From positions 224,188,928 to 224,252,927 of the forward strand of contig NC_090441.1 of assembly GCF_031143425.1 (NCBI RefSeq): a stretch of DNA of 64,000 nt, written 5' to 3'. A program made the position numbers and the translations under genes. This DNA comes from Pleurodeles waltl. Lineage: Eukaryota > Chordata > Amphibia > Caudata > Salamandridae. Shown here in pieces: positions 35,112 through 46,518 of this stretch (positions are counted from its first letter, which is position 1; every line of letters begins with the position of its first letter). The notes under the pieces were generated by a model, which was not told the origin of the DNA, did no database searches, and was given only the letters and a program-made list of their open reading frames with translations.

Positions 35112-37583
35112 TGTAGGAGGCTGGCCTGGCTTGTAGTGGGCACCAAGGGGTACTTACACTCTGTACCAGGCCCAGTTATCCCTTATTAGTGTAGAAGAGG
35201 TGTTTCGAGCAGCTTACGCTGATAGAAGGTAGCTATAGCAGAGCAGCTTAGGCTGAACTAGGAGACATGCAAAGCTCCTACTATACCACTGGTGTCATAT
35301 GCACAATATCATAAGTAAACACAATACACAGATATACTAAAAATAAAGGTACTTTATTTTTATGACAATATGCCAAAAGTATCTCAGTGAGTACCCTCAG
35401 TATGAGGATGCCAAATATACACAAGATATATGTACACAATACCAAAAATATGCAGTAATAGCAAAAGGAAGTAATGCAAGCAATGTAAAGTTACAGTAGA
35501 TTGCAATAGGAGCACATAGGTATAGGGGCAACACAAACTATATACTCCAAAAGTGGAATGCGAACCACGAATGGACCCCAAACCTATGTGAGCTTGTAGA
35601 GGGTCGCTGGGACTGTAAGGAAACAGTGAGGGTTAGAAAAATAGCCCACCCCAAGACCCTGAAAAGTATGTGTAAAGTGCACCTATAACCCCAGAGAGCA
35701 CAGAAGTCGTGATAGGGAGTTTCTGCAAGGAAGACCAACACCAGCAAAGCAACCAAAGTGGATTTCTGGACCTGAGTACCTGTGGAACAAGGGGACCAAG
35801 TCCAAAGAGTCGCGACAATGTTGAGAGTGGGCAGTTGCCCAGGAAATGCCAGCTGAGGGTGCAAAGAAGCTGCCACCGGATGGTAGAAGCTGTGGATTCT
35901 GCAACAATGAAGAGGGCTAGAAACTTCCCCTTTGGAGGATGGATGGCCCACGTCGTGAAGAAGCTTGCAGAAGTGTTCCCACGCAGAAAGACCGCAAACA
36001 AGCCTTGCTAGCTGCAAGGGTCGCGGTTAAGGTTTTTGGATGCTGCTGTGGCCCAGGAGGGACCAGGATGTCGCCACTTGGATGAGGAGACAGAGGGGGC
36101 GCCCTGCAAGTCAGGGAGCCCTCACAGAAGCAGGCAGCACCCGCAGAAGTACCAGCACAGGCACTTGGAAGAGGAGTGAACCGGAGTCCACCCGAAGACA
36201 CAAAAGGGAGTCCCACGACGCCGGAGGACAACTCAGGAGGTTGTGCACTGCAGGTTAGAGTGTCGGGGACCCAGGCTTGGCTGTGCATGAAGGAAATCCT
36301 GGAAGAGTGCACAGGAGCTGGAGCAGCTGCAAATCACGCGATACCCAGCAATGCAGTCTAGCATGGGGAGGCAAGGATTTACCTCCACCAAACTTGGCCA
36401 CTCAGAGGGCTCCATTGTTTCCCCACACCTTGGAAAACAAGATGACTAATGCCAGGGACACAGTGGAGGATCTCTGGGCACCACCCCTGGGGTGTTGATG
36501 GATAGGGGAGTGATCACTCCCCTTTCCTTTCTCCAGTTTCATGCCAGGGATCCCTGAACCGGTGTAGACTGGTTTTTGCAAGGAGGGCACCATCTGTGCC
36601 CTTTAAAGCATTGCCAGAGGCCAGTAGAGGCTATTCCTCTCAGTCCCTTAACACCTATTTCTAAAGGGAGAGGATGTAACACCCTCTCCCAGAGGAAATC
36701 CTTTTTTCTGCCTTCTTGGAACTGGGCTGCCTAGACCCCAGAAGGGCAGAAGCCTGTCTGTGGGTTGGCAGCCGCTGTAGCTGCAGTGAAAATCCCAGAG
36801 AGCTAGTTTCGCAGTACCCAGAGTCCATGCTGGAGCCCTGGGGATGCATGGGATTGGCACCCCAATACCAAATTTGGCATGAGGGTACAATTCCATGATC
36901 TTAGACATGTTACATGGCCATATTCAGAGTTGCCATTGTGAAGCTACTTATTGGTATTGACCTATATGTAGTGCACACGTGCAATGGTGTCCCCACACTC
37001 ACAAAGTCCGGGGAAATTGCCCTGAACTATGTGGGGGCATCTTGGCTAGTGCCAGGGTGCCCTCACACTTAGTAACTTTGCACATAACCTTCACTAAGTG
37101 AGGGTTAGATCATATAGGTGACTTATAAGTTACTTAAGTGCTGTGTAAAATGGCTGTGAAATAACGTGGACGTTATTTCACTCAGGCTGCAGTGGCAGTG
37201 ATGTGTAAGAATGGTCTGAGCTCCCTATGGTTGGCAAAAGAAATGCTGCAGCCCATAGGGATCTCCTGGAACCCTAATAACCTGGGTACCTAGGTACCAT
37301 ATACTAGGGAATTATAAGGGTGTTCCAGTGTGCCAATCAGAATTGGTAAAAATGGTCACAAGCCTGCAGTGACAATTTCAAAGACAGAGAGAGCATAAGC
37401 ACTGAGGTTCTGGTTAGCAGAGCCTCAGTGACACAGTTAAGCACCACACAGGGAACACATTTAGGCCACAAACTATGAGCACCGGGGTCCTGGCTAGCAG
37501 GATCCCAGTGACACAGGCAAAAACAAACTGACACACAAGTAAAAATGGGGGTAACATGCCAGGCAAGATGGTACTTTCCTACA
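35112..37583 (-). mobile_element. 3' LTR of the Gmr1-like element, 2472 bp, complete
   Basis: On the minus strand it starts TGTAGGAAAGTACC (37583) directly after a polypurine tract and ends CCTCCTACA (35112), giving 7-bp inverted termini TGTAGGA/TCCTACA. At about 2.5 kb it is long for a vertebrate gypsy-type LTR. AATAAA on the sense strand lies near 35353-35358, about 245 bp before the end, as expected for a poly(A) signal. It is the reference copy for the other LTR pieces of this family. Frames inside it are not genes. Confidence 0.85.
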
Positions 37584-37598
37584 CAACCCCCCCCCAAA
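37584..37598 (-). other. Polypurine tract of the Gmr1-like element
   Basis: Minus strand reads a run of ten G followed by TTG immediately before the LTR start at 37583. Plus-strand synthesis in LTR elements starts at such a tract. Confidence 0.75.
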
Positions 37599-37613
37599 CA
37601 TGGGACAATAAGG

Positions 37614-38640
37614 CTAACCTTGCCCAGATGAGTCTTCATTGTCTAAGTGGAAATATCTGGAGAGGCCATCTGCATTGGAGTGGGTACTCCCAGGTCTATG
37701 TTCCACTGTATAGTCCATTCCCTGTATGGATATGGACCACCTCAACAATTTAGGGTTTTCACCTTTCATTTGTTTTAGCCAAAGTAAATGTTTGTGGTCT
37801 GTCTGAACAATAAAGTGAGTGCCAAACAGGTATGGCCTCGACTTTTTCAGTGCCCAGACCACAGCAAAGGCCTCCCTCTCTATAGCAGACCAATGTTTTT
37901 CTCTAGGGGTCAACCTTCTGCTGATAAAAGCAACTGGTTGATCTTGGCCCTCAGAATTCAGTTGTGATAAGACTGCCCCCACCCCTAATTCAGATGCATC
38001 TGTTTGAACAATGAATTTCTTGAAGTAACATGGGCTTTTTAGGACAGGTGCAGAGCACATGGCCTGTTTGAGCTCCTCAAAAGCTTTCTGACAGCTAGCT
38101 TGCCATAACACCTTTTTAGGCATTTTCTTACTTGCGAGATCATTAAGAGGGGCTGCTATGGAGCCATAGTTTTTAATGAATCTCCTGTAATACCCTGTGA
38201 GGCCTAAGAAGGCTCTCACCTGGGTCTGAGTTGTAAGGGGAACCCAAACCATGATTGTCTTGATTTTCCCCTGTAGTGGTGCAATCTGTTCTGCACCTAC
38301 CAGGTGTCCAAGATAAACCACCTTACCCTGCCCTATCTGGCCCTTTGAGGCCTTGATGGCGAGGCCTGCCTTTTGCAGGGCCTCTAAAACTTTCCAAAGG
38401 TGGACCACATGCTCATCCCAGGTGGAGCTAAAGACAGCAATATCCTCAAGATATGCTGCACTGAAAGCCTCCAACCCTTGCAGGACTGTGTTCACCAAAC
38501 TCTGAAAAGTGGCAGGTGCATTTTTCAAACCAAAGGGCATCACTGTAAATTGGTAGTGCCCTCCTATAGTTGAAAATGCAGTCTTTGGTTTACCATCCTC
38601 TGCCAATTTATCTGGCAATAGCCTGCAGTCAAATTAAAGG
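37614..38640 (-). pseudogene. Gmr1-like pol: RT C-terminal half and RNase H
   Basis: Contains 'VMPFGLKNAPATFQ', the catalytic box as YLED (about 38440-38451; second residue pair normally DD), 'VYLGHLVG', 'FLGLTGYYRRFIKNYG' (connection), then RNase H: 'FIVQTDASELGVGAVLSQ', 'ISRRLTPREKHWSAIEREAFA' and 'VQTDHKHLLWLKQ', ending 'PGSTHSNADGLSR' and a stop at 37614. No integrase follows; the next features are a polypurine tract and the LTR. A single-nucleotide frameshift near 38620 separates this part from the N-terminal half. RNase H carboxylates look intact, but the Asp-to-Glu change in the RT box probably kills activity. Confidence 0.9.
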
Positions 38641-39616
38641 TGCTAAGATACTTGGCAGATGCCAGTGTATCAATGAGCTCATCTGCCCTGGGTATAGGGT
38701 GAGCATCAGTTTTTGTTACCTCATTGAGACCTCTGTAGTCTACACAAAACCTCATCTCCCTTTTTCCATCTTTTGATCTAGACTTTGGTACAAGCACCAC
38801 TGGGCTAGCCCACGGGCTTTCAGAAAGCTCAATCACTCCCAGATACAACATCTTCTGTACCTCTTGTTTTATGCAGTCTCTGGCATGGTAAGGCTGCCTA
38901 TAAATCTTACTCTTGACAGGCAGGCTGTCACCAGCATCAATTGTGTGTTCACACCAGGATGTTGTACCTGGCACAATTGAAAAGAGGTCAGAAAATTGTC
39001 CAAGGAGATTGATGCAGTTGTCTTTCTGTTCTGCAGTCAGACAATCTGCCAAAACTACTCCCTCAACTAAAGCATCTGTTTCAGTGGTGGAAAAGAGATC
39101 AGGGAGAGGCTCAATCTCCTCTTCCTGTCCCTCATCTGTTGCCATGAGCGGGGTGAGATCAGCCCTGTCATAGTAGGGTTTCAGGCGGTTGACATGAATC
39201 ACCCTAAGGGGACTCCTGGCAGTGCCCAGGTCTACCAAATAGGTAACCTCACCCTTTTTCTCAACAATTAGATGGGGTTCACTCCATTTGTCCTGGAGTG
39301 CTCTTGGGGCCACAGGCTCCAATACCCACACCTTCTGTCCTGGTTGGTACTGGATCAGAACAGCCTTCTGGTCAGGCCATTGTTTTTGCAGATCCTGGCT
39401 GGCCTGAAGGTTTTTGCTGGCCGTTTTCATGTACTCGGCCATTCTGGATCTTAGGCCAAGTACATAATCCACTATGTCCCGTTTAGGAGATTTTAAAGGT
39501 TGTTCCCAACCATCCTTCACAAGAGTGAGTGGACCTCTTACAGGGTGCCCAAAGAGGAGTTCAAAGGGGCTGAAGCCCACTCATTTCTGGAGTGCCTCCC
39601 TGTAAGCAAAAAGGAG
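38564..39616 (-). pseudogene. Gmr1-like pol: integrase C-terminus joined to RT N-terminal half
   Basis: The frame starts in the end of an integrase ('GFSPFELLFGHPVRGPL', then 'VWVLEPVAPRALQDKWSEPH' and 'VIHVNRLKPYYDR') and continues without a break into RT ('CEHTIDAGDSLPVKSKIYRQ', 'LGVIELSESPWASPVVLVPK', 'RFCVDYRGLNEVTK', 'PIPRADELIDTLASAKYLST'). This is direct evidence that IN precedes RT in the polyprotein. The first RT catalytic position reads 'FNLTAGYCQI' where an Asp is expected (Asn here). A frameshift near 39600 separates it from the integrase core, and one near 38620 from the rest of RT. Confidence 0.9.
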
Positions 39617-40084
39617 TTAAGGAAACAGGACATCCCATCTCCTCCTGAGATTTTCAGGGAGTCCCATTATCATACCTTTGAGAGTTTTAATAAACCTTTC
39701 TACCAGTCCATTAGTCTGTGGGTGATAAGGAGTGGTGAACTTGTAGGTAACACCACACTCCTTCCACATTGCTTTCAAGTATGCAGACATGAAGTTGCTA
39801 CCCCTGTCTGATACTACCTCTTTAGGAATACCCACCCTGGAAAAGATTCCCAGGAGTGCCTTTGCCATTGCAGGAGCTGTAGTGGTCCTTAGAGGAATTG
39901 CTTCAGGATATCGTGTGGCATGGTCCCCAACCACCAAGATAAACCTATTGCCTGAAGCAAGAGGAAGGTCAAGGGGGCCAACTATGTCAAGGCCTACCAT
40001 TTCAAAGGGCACCCCAACCACAGGTAGTGGAATTAGAGGGGCCTTTGGAGTGCCACCGGTCTTGCCACTGGCTTGGCAGGACAA
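39617..40084 (-). pseudogene. Gmr1-like pol: integrase catalytic core
   Basis: Encodes 'PFEMVGLDIVGPL', 'VVGDHATRYPEAIPL', 'VVSDRGSNFMSAYLK' and 'YHPQTNGLVERFIKTLK', i.e. the D, D and E of the DD35E triad at the expected spacing. It inserts cDNA into the host genome in active relatives. Frameshifts near 40085 and 39610 isolate it from the preceding zinc-binding part and the following C-terminal part. It lies between protease and RT. Confidence 0.9.
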
Positions 40085-40764
40085 ACAAGACTTGCTAAAT
40101 CTTTAGTGTCCTCTGACATCCTAGGCCAGTGAAACAGGGGGACAAGTCTTTCCCATGTTTTGATCTGGCCCAAATACCCAGCCAAAGGAATGTCACGTGC
40201 AAGAGTTAGGAGGAACTCTCTGTACTGCAGGGAAATGACCAATCTCGTGGGTGCTCCAGGTTTTGGGTCCCTTGACTCAGTGTACAAGAGGTTGTCCTCC
40301 CAGTAAACTCTGTGGCTGTCACTGACATCCCCATTTTGCTGTTTGACAGTTTGCTGTCTGAGACCCTCTAATGTGGGACAGGCTTGCTGTGCCACACTCA
40401 GCTCTTCCCTGGCAGGCCCCCCTCCACCCACAAGCTCAGCAGTGTCTGCTGCCAGCTCATCTGGTGAAGGTTCTGCACAGGGAGAAAATTCCTCTTCCTC
40501 AGAAGGAGAATCATCTGTGGAGGGAGGGATAGTGGGTAGGGATTTACCCTTGCTACCCCTAGCTTTAGGGAGCACTTGGTCCATTCTTCCAGGATCCAAG
40601 TCACCCTGTCCTTTTTGCTTTTTGGCCTGAGCCCTGGTTAATGCAAAAATATGCCCAGGAATGCCCAACATTGCTGCATGAGCCTCCAACTCCACTTCTG
40701 CCCATGCTGATGTCTCTAAATCGTTCCCTAGTAGACAGTCTACAGGTAAATATGAGGCAACCAC
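40033..40764 (-). pseudogene. Gmr1-like pol: protease end, acidic linker and integrase N-terminus
   Basis: Begins 'VASYLPVDCLLGNDLE', the usual end of a retropepsin ('LLGxDL'). A long acidic/Pro/Ser linker follows ('DSPSEEEEFSPCAEPSPDEL'), then an integrase zinc-finger-like region: 'LTLARDIPLAGYLGQIKTWE' and 'FHWPRMSEDTKDL'. The first His pair and the C-x2-C expected for HHCC are damaged (Arg and Tyr at the His positions; only one Cys clear). A frameshift near 40760 separates it from the protease active site. Confidence 0.85.
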
Positions 40765-42062
40765 AACTTTCTTTGGGCAGTAACCCCCCCACCCAGTTGA
40801 GATTCACCACAGCCATGGGGTGGCTAAGAGTGTTGTTATGAGCGTCTGTCACTTGGTACTGCTGACCAAGTAGGTGTTGTTCAGGGTGGACCAGTTTCTC
40901 TATGACCATAGTAACACTGGCACCTGTGTCCCTGTGGGCCTGAACCGCAACACCATTTATTAGGGGAAGTTGCTTGTACTTATCCATATTAAGGGGACAA
41001 GCAACCAAGGTGGCCAAATCAATGGCACCTTCAGAGACTAAAACAGCCTCTGTGGTCTCCCTAACAAGACCCACCCCAACTACATTGCCAATAGTGAGCC
41101 CAGGTACACCCTTGGATTGGCTATTTGTAGGTTTCCCACCACCACTGCTATTACTAGTGGCACTAGAATTTGCAGCAGGGGTTGTGGTGGTGGGAGGTTT
41201 GGTGTTTTTCTTTGGACAACTGGAATCAGTTGCCCAATGGCCTTTGACTTTACACAAATAACACCAAGGCTTCTTAGGTTGATTGTAGGAAGAGGATTTG
41301 GCCCCACCACCCCCACCAGAGGACTTTTGTGGGCCTGATGAAGACTCAGTATTTTGACCTTTGGCCCCACCCTTGTCAGAAGACTTACCATCCTTCTTCT
41401 TGCCATCCTTGTCACCCTCTGTATGAACTTTTCTGTTCACCCTTGTCCTAACCCACTTGTCTGCCTTCTTTCCCAATTCTTGGGGAGAGGACAGATCTGA
41501 GTCCACTATGTATTGGTGCAACAAGTCAGACACACAGTTATTCAGAATATGCTCTCTCAGAATACGATTATACAAGCTTTCATAGTCAGAAACGTTACTG
41601 CCATGTAACCGCCCCTCCAAGGCCTTCACTGAACAGTCCACAAAGTCTGTCCAGTCTTGAAAGGACTCTTTTCTGGTGTTTCTGAGCTTGATCCTGTATT
41701 GTTCAGTGGTTAAGCCAAATCCATCCAAGAGTGCATCCTTCAATACTGTGAAATTCTTAGCTTCACTTTCTCTAACAGTAAGGAGCATATCCCCACCCTT
41801 TCCAGTGAAAGATAGCCGCAAAATACCAGCCCACTGCCTTTGAGGGCCCCCCTGTACCATACAGGCCCTCTCAAGTGCAGCAAACCACTTATTGATGTCA
41901 TCCCCCTCCTTGTAAGGGGGGACTATCTTGTGCAGATTCCTGGAATCATGCTCTCTAACAGGATTACTATCAGGAATACTGCTACTGCCACCATGGGGTC
42001 CTAAGCCCAACCTCTGTCTTTCCTTCTCAATGTCTAGGGATTCCCTATCTAAGGCCAGCGGT
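40601..42062 (-). pseudogene. Gmr1-like gag C-terminal part, zinc knuckle and protease
   Basis: The 469-codon frame has a capsid-like helical region ('PPYKEGDDINKWFAALERAC', 'ILRLSFTGKGGDMLL'), a Lys/Ser/Gly-rich linker, one zinc knuckle 'CYLCKVKGHWATDSSC' (CX2CX4HX5C, one residue longer than the retroviral CX2CX4HX4C) and a retropepsin with 'HRDTGASVTMV' (DTGA active site). Gag and PR share one frame here, so no gag-pol frameshift is needed. A frameshift near 42060 separates it from the N-terminal Gag. Confidence 0.9.
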
Positions 42063-42538
42063 TGCTGTTGGTCTCTTCAACCCTCAACTTTTTGAGTTCC
42101 CTTTCTAACAAGTTATCTTCAGGGTGGGTGGATTGGGAATGCTTTGACACAGATGACAAATGAGAAACTTCAGAGGGGGACCTGTCCCTAACTGTCTGGA
42201 CCCTGGCAACTTGGCCTCTAGGAATAAAGGATGCCCTACTGTGATGGGAACCTCCATTACTAGCAACATTACTGGGTGTCTTGCTAGGGGGCAGACCCTG
42301 TTCATAACCCTCCCCAGCTTCTTCAGGGTTTTCCTCTGAATCAGACTGGGAAGCTTCTATTAACCTCACCTTGGATGGACCAGACTGGTTCTGGTCATTC
42401 ATCATAAGCATGCTATACAGAAACGCTTTTGTAGGGTTCTTTCCTATAAACAAACCTCTATCTAGGCAGAGACTCCTTAAGTTCTTGTAATTCAAAATGT
42501 AGCATTGCAGTTTTGGGAGCAGAATCTACCACAGACAT
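42049..42538 (-). pseudogene. Gmr1-like gag N-terminal part
   Basis: The likely start is the ATG at 42538-42536 (MSVVDSAPKTAM...), followed by a stop/frameshift near 42460-42495 into the frame that carries 'GKNPTKAFLYSMLMMNDQNQ', an acidic 'QSDSEENPEEAGEGYEQ' and 'SVSKHSQSTHPEDNLLEREL'. The frame shifts again near 42060. A homologous Gag piece in plus orientation lies at 26744-27000. Function in relatives: assembly of virus-like particles. Confidence 0.8.
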
Positions 42539-42810
42539 GATAGCAAAAGGTTTAGAGATAGTGAGAAGAGAGAAAAAGTTTCAGAACTTTTTAAAGCACA
42601 GAGAAAAAAAACTATTTCTAACTTTTAAAAAACTTTTAGAAGTTTAGGAAACTTTTCAGAGCTTTGTAAAAAGTTTTTAGAGAAGAAAAGCAAACATTTT
42701 GGTTATGTGTACATACACTGAACTGTTTGGCATATGATTCTCTTATGAAAAGTACAAAATGACAAAGTGGTAAGTATTTACAAGTACTTATCCCATCGCT
42801 GCACAACCAA
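42539..42810 (-). other. Gmr1-like leader with putative primer-binding site
   Basis: Between the LTR end at 42811 and the Gag start. On the minus strand the bases next to the LTR are TTGGTTGTGCAGCGATGGGA; the TGG one base inside is where a tRNA primer site is expected. The matching tRNA was not identified. Confidence 0.5.
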
Positions 42811-43375
42811 TGTAGGAGGCTGGCCTGGCTTGTAGTGGGTACCAAAGGTACTTACACCTTGTGCCAGGTCCAGTTATCCCTTATTAGTGTAGAAGAGGTG
42901 TTTCTAGCAGCTTAGGCTGATAGAAGGTAGCTATGGCAAAGCAGCTTAGGCTGAACTAGGAGACATGCAAAGCTCGCACTATACCACTTATATCATATGC
43001 ACAATATCATAAGAAAACACAATACGCAGAGTTACTCAAAATAAAGGTTCTTTATTTTTATGAGAATATGCCACAAGTATCTCATTGAGTAGCGTCAGTA
43101 AGAAGCTAAGTAATACACACAAATTATATGTACACAAACCCAAATCAGGTAAGTAAGAGCAAGAAAAGTAATCCAAACAGTGTAGAATTACAATAGGTTG
43201 CAATAGGAACACATAAGTGTAGGGGCAATACAAACCATATACTCCAAAAGTGGAATGCGAACCACAAATGGACCCCAGACCTATGTGAGCTTGTAGAGGG
43301 TCGCTGTGACTATAAGAAAACAGTGAGGGTTAGATAAATACCCCACCCCAAGACCCTGAAAACTGACGGTACCCC
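42811..43375 (-). mobile_element. 5' LTR of the Gmr1-like element, 3' terminal 565 bp only
   Basis: Plus orientation starts TGTAGGAGGCTGGCC and parallels 35112-35680 (poly(A) palindrome 43038-43059, 'gtagagggtcgctgtgac', 'ataccccaccccaagaccct'). At about 43375 it switches abruptly to plus-sense LTR sequence, so about 1.9 kb of the 5' LTR, including its promoter part, is missing. Confidence 0.8.
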
Positions 43376-43950
43376 TCTGTTTTGTGTCTTCTTCACCTCC
43401 TGAGGCTTCTGTGCATTCTTTGCAAAATTCCTTTGTGCACTGCCTGGCCCAGGTCCCCAGCACTCCAACCTGTGACGCTCAACTGGCTGAGTTATTCTCT
43501 GGTGCAGTGGGACGTTCTTTTGTTGTGCTGCATCAACTGCGTTTTGCACCTCCTTTGAACTCAGATCCTGTGGCTTTTGGGGGTGCTGGCTGGCATCCTG
43601 AGGGCTCTCTAAAGTTCTGAGATCCCCCTCTTCCTCCTAACACAGAGTTGAGGCCACCAAGTTCGTCCTGGGTCCATCCAGTGCCATTTTGATGAAAAAC
43701 GCACTTTTGCCGTAGCCAAGGCTTGTTCGCGTCTTCCAACACAAAATATCATCTGCATCATGCAAGAACCAGCTGGCATCTTCCTAGGGTGCATTTCAGC
43801 AGTCTTCAACTAACCAGGGACTTATCTTTTGCACCCTCTTCATACAACCAGGCTTTGCAAGATGGCCACCAGAAAAAGAGCCCAAATGTAGCACAAATAT
43901 CACCCAAATGTCTCCACGTTTGGCCTAATAACAAAAGTGAGCAAAACACT
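43376..43950 (+). mobile_element. Long LTR piece, plus sense, internal portion
   Basis: Matches 62345-62830 in the same orientation: 'cacctcctgaggcttctgtg', 'cactgcctggcccaggtcc', 'gtagccaaggcttgttcgcg', 'catcatgcaagaacc', 'cagtcttcaactaaccaggg'. The similarity fades after about 43870. Confidence 0.65.
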
Positions 43951-43953
43951 TAA

Positions 43954-44230
43954 GGGCATATTTATAGTGCCCTTGCGCCACATTAACGTCATTGTTTTTT
44001 ACGTTAATGTGGCCCAATGATGCCAAAATACTTCTGCAGAGTCCATCAATAGCATCTTGAAAGATAACGGTATTGCCCTATACCCAGCGCCATGGTGCAC
44101 CTTATTTTAAATACGGAGCACACATGGTGGCGGTAGGGGGGTGTTAAGGGTGCAGGGAAAGTGGCTCTGACGCATCTGGTGGCGCTAAAGTGATGCATTA
44201 CTGGAGTTGCATTATTAAACTGATGCAACT
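43954..44230. mobile_element. MITE-like element related to 28968-29168
   Basis: Starts GGGCATATTTATAGTGCCC; has 'ccttgcgccacattaacgtc' followed by its inverted form 'ttacgttaatgtggcccaat', and a 'gatgcattactggagttgca' region that forms another inverted pair with 'tgatgcaactccagcaatgg'. Right end and TSD uncertain. Confidence 0.5.
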
Positions 44231-44344
44231 CCAGCAATGGGAGGAGAGTCCCATTGGAAAAAGCCCTGCATCAATTTTATGCGTGGTCTGAGCAGGCGGT
44301 AACATTTTGACACAATGAACTCATACAACAACTCACTGAAAAGT

Positions 44345-46513
44345 TGTTAGATCTGACAGCCTTAGGGTGGTCACCCCTAACTTTTTGCCTGTCTCCCTCC
44401 ACTTTTTGGACACTGTTTTTGCTGGTTTTAAGACTCTGAGTAGTTTACCACTGCTAACTAGCGCTGAAGTGCACACGCTCTTTCCCTTTAAACATGGTAA
44501 CATTGGTTCATACCAAATTGGACTATTTAATTTACTTATAAGTCCCTAGTAGAGTGCACCATGTGTACCCAGGGCCTGTAGATTAAATTCTACTAGTGGG
44601 CCTGCAGCATTGATTGTGCCACCCACTTAAGTAGCCCCTTAACATTGTCTCAGGCCTGCCATTGCAAGGCCTGTGTGTGCAGCTTCACTGCCAATTCGAC
44701 TTGGCATTTAAAAGTACTTGCCAAGCCTAAAACTCCTCTTTCTCTACATATAAGACACCCCTAAGGTATACCCTAGATAACACATAGGGCAGGGTGCTAT
44801 GTAGGCAAAAGGCAGGACATGTACCTATGTAGTTTACATGTCCTGGTAGTGTAAAACCCCTAAATTCATTTTTACACTACTGTGAGGCTTGCTCCCTTCA
44901 TAGGCTAACATTGGGGCTGCCCTCATACATTGTTTGAGTGGTAGCTGCTGATCTGAAAGGAGTAGGACGGTCATATTTAGTATGGCCAGAATGGTGACAT
45001 TAAATCCTGCTGACTGGTGTAGTTGGATTTAATATTACTATTTTAGAAATGCCACTTTTAGAAAGTGAGCATTTCTCTGCACTTACATCTTTCTGTGCCT
45101 TACAATCCACATCTGGCTTGGTTTAGTTGACAGCTCCTTGTGCATTTGCTCAAACACACCCCAAACACAGGATACTCAGCCTCACTTGCATACATCTGTA
45201 TTCTGAATGGGTCTTCATGGGCTGGGAGAATGGATGGCCTGCTCTCTCACAAAGGATTGCCACCCCCCCTACTGGGACCCTGGCAGACAGGACTGAACTG
45301 AAAGGGGACCTGGTGCACTTCTAAGCCACTCATTCAAGTCTCCCCCAATTCAAAGGCACATTTGGGTATATAAACAGGGCCTCTGCCACTACCAACTCAG
45401 ACACTTCCTGGAGAAGAAACTTGTACCCAGAACCTGCATCCTGCCAAGAAGAACTCCCTGGCTGCCCAAATGACTCACCTGACGCTTTCTGTGAAGGACT
45501 GCTGCCTTGCTGTTGCCCTGCTGCCTTGCTGCTCACTGGCTGAGGTGAAGAAGTGCTCTCCAAAGGCTTGGATAGAGCTTGCCTCCTGTTCCCTGAAGTC
45601 TGAGGACCAAAAAGACTTCATCTCTTCAAGAAGGAATCCTTGTGCAGCGAAATTCGACGCACAGTCTGGCAGAAACGACGCACAGCCTGCGCTGCAGTGA
45701 AAATTTTACTGCACGCCGAAATGGAACAGCGCAGCCCGACTTCGCAACGAGAAGATCGACGCAGCACCAGCGTAGCGACTGGAAATTCTACGCACAACCC
45801 ACTGGATCGACGCATAGCCAAGCCGCAACAACGCAGCCCGACTTCCGGAGAGGAAGCAACGCAGTGCCTGCCGTGTGGTAGAAAATTAGACGCAATCCCC
45901 ACCAGATCTACGCAGCTCCTGTGACTTCGTTCTGCCAGCGTAGGAAATCCAGGCACCATTACCAGGGCATCTGAAAACTCTCCAACCCGCTGAGGATCCA
46001 TGACCGAGCTCCGAAAATCGACGCACAGCCATCCCTGCGTGGAAACTAAATGACGCATCGCCGTGTTCGGCCAGAGAAATCAACGCTCACCCCTTTGTTT
46101 CCACGCTTCTTCTCCTCTGCGGCCCTTTGCAGAGATTTTTCACGCAAATCAGGTACTTTGTGCTTGAAAAGGCTTTGCTTGCTTTTAAAAGACTGAAGAC
46201 ACTTTTCAGTGATATCTCTACATTTACTTATTGCATCATTGATCGTTTTGACCTGCATTTATCCAGATAAATATTTATATTTTTCTAAACACTGTGTGGT
46301 GTATTTTTGTGGTGCTGTATGGGGTTATTGTATGATTTATTGCAAAAATACTTTACTCATTGCCTTCTAAGTTAAGCCCGACTGCTCAGTGCCAAGCTAC
46401 CAGAGGGTGGGCACAGGATAATTTGGATTGTGTGTGACTTACCCTGACTAGAGTGAGGGTCCTTGCTTGGACGGGGGTAACCTGACTGCCTACCAAAGAT
46501 CCCATTTCTAACA
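44345..46513 (+). mobile_element. Solo LTR of the TGTTAGA family, 2169 bp, TSD AAAGT
   Basis: Starts TGTTAGATCTGACAGCC and ends 'catttctaaca', flanked by AAAGT on both sides (44340-44344, 46514-46518). It is the reverse-orientation sister of 29345-32420 and shows that copy's structure before the MITE entered. Motif order 'cttataagtccctagtagag', 'aggcctgccattgcaaggcc', a CpG-containing 'gacgcac/cgcag' rich middle (45640-46110) and an AT-rich end. No internal region. Confidence 0.85.
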
Positions 46514-46518
46514 AAAGT

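Noticed and set aside
42781..42810. Exact tRNA identity for the Gmr1-like primer site
   Set aside because: The sequence TGGTTGTGCAGCGATGG resembles the initiator-Met type only with a gap; not strong enough to name.
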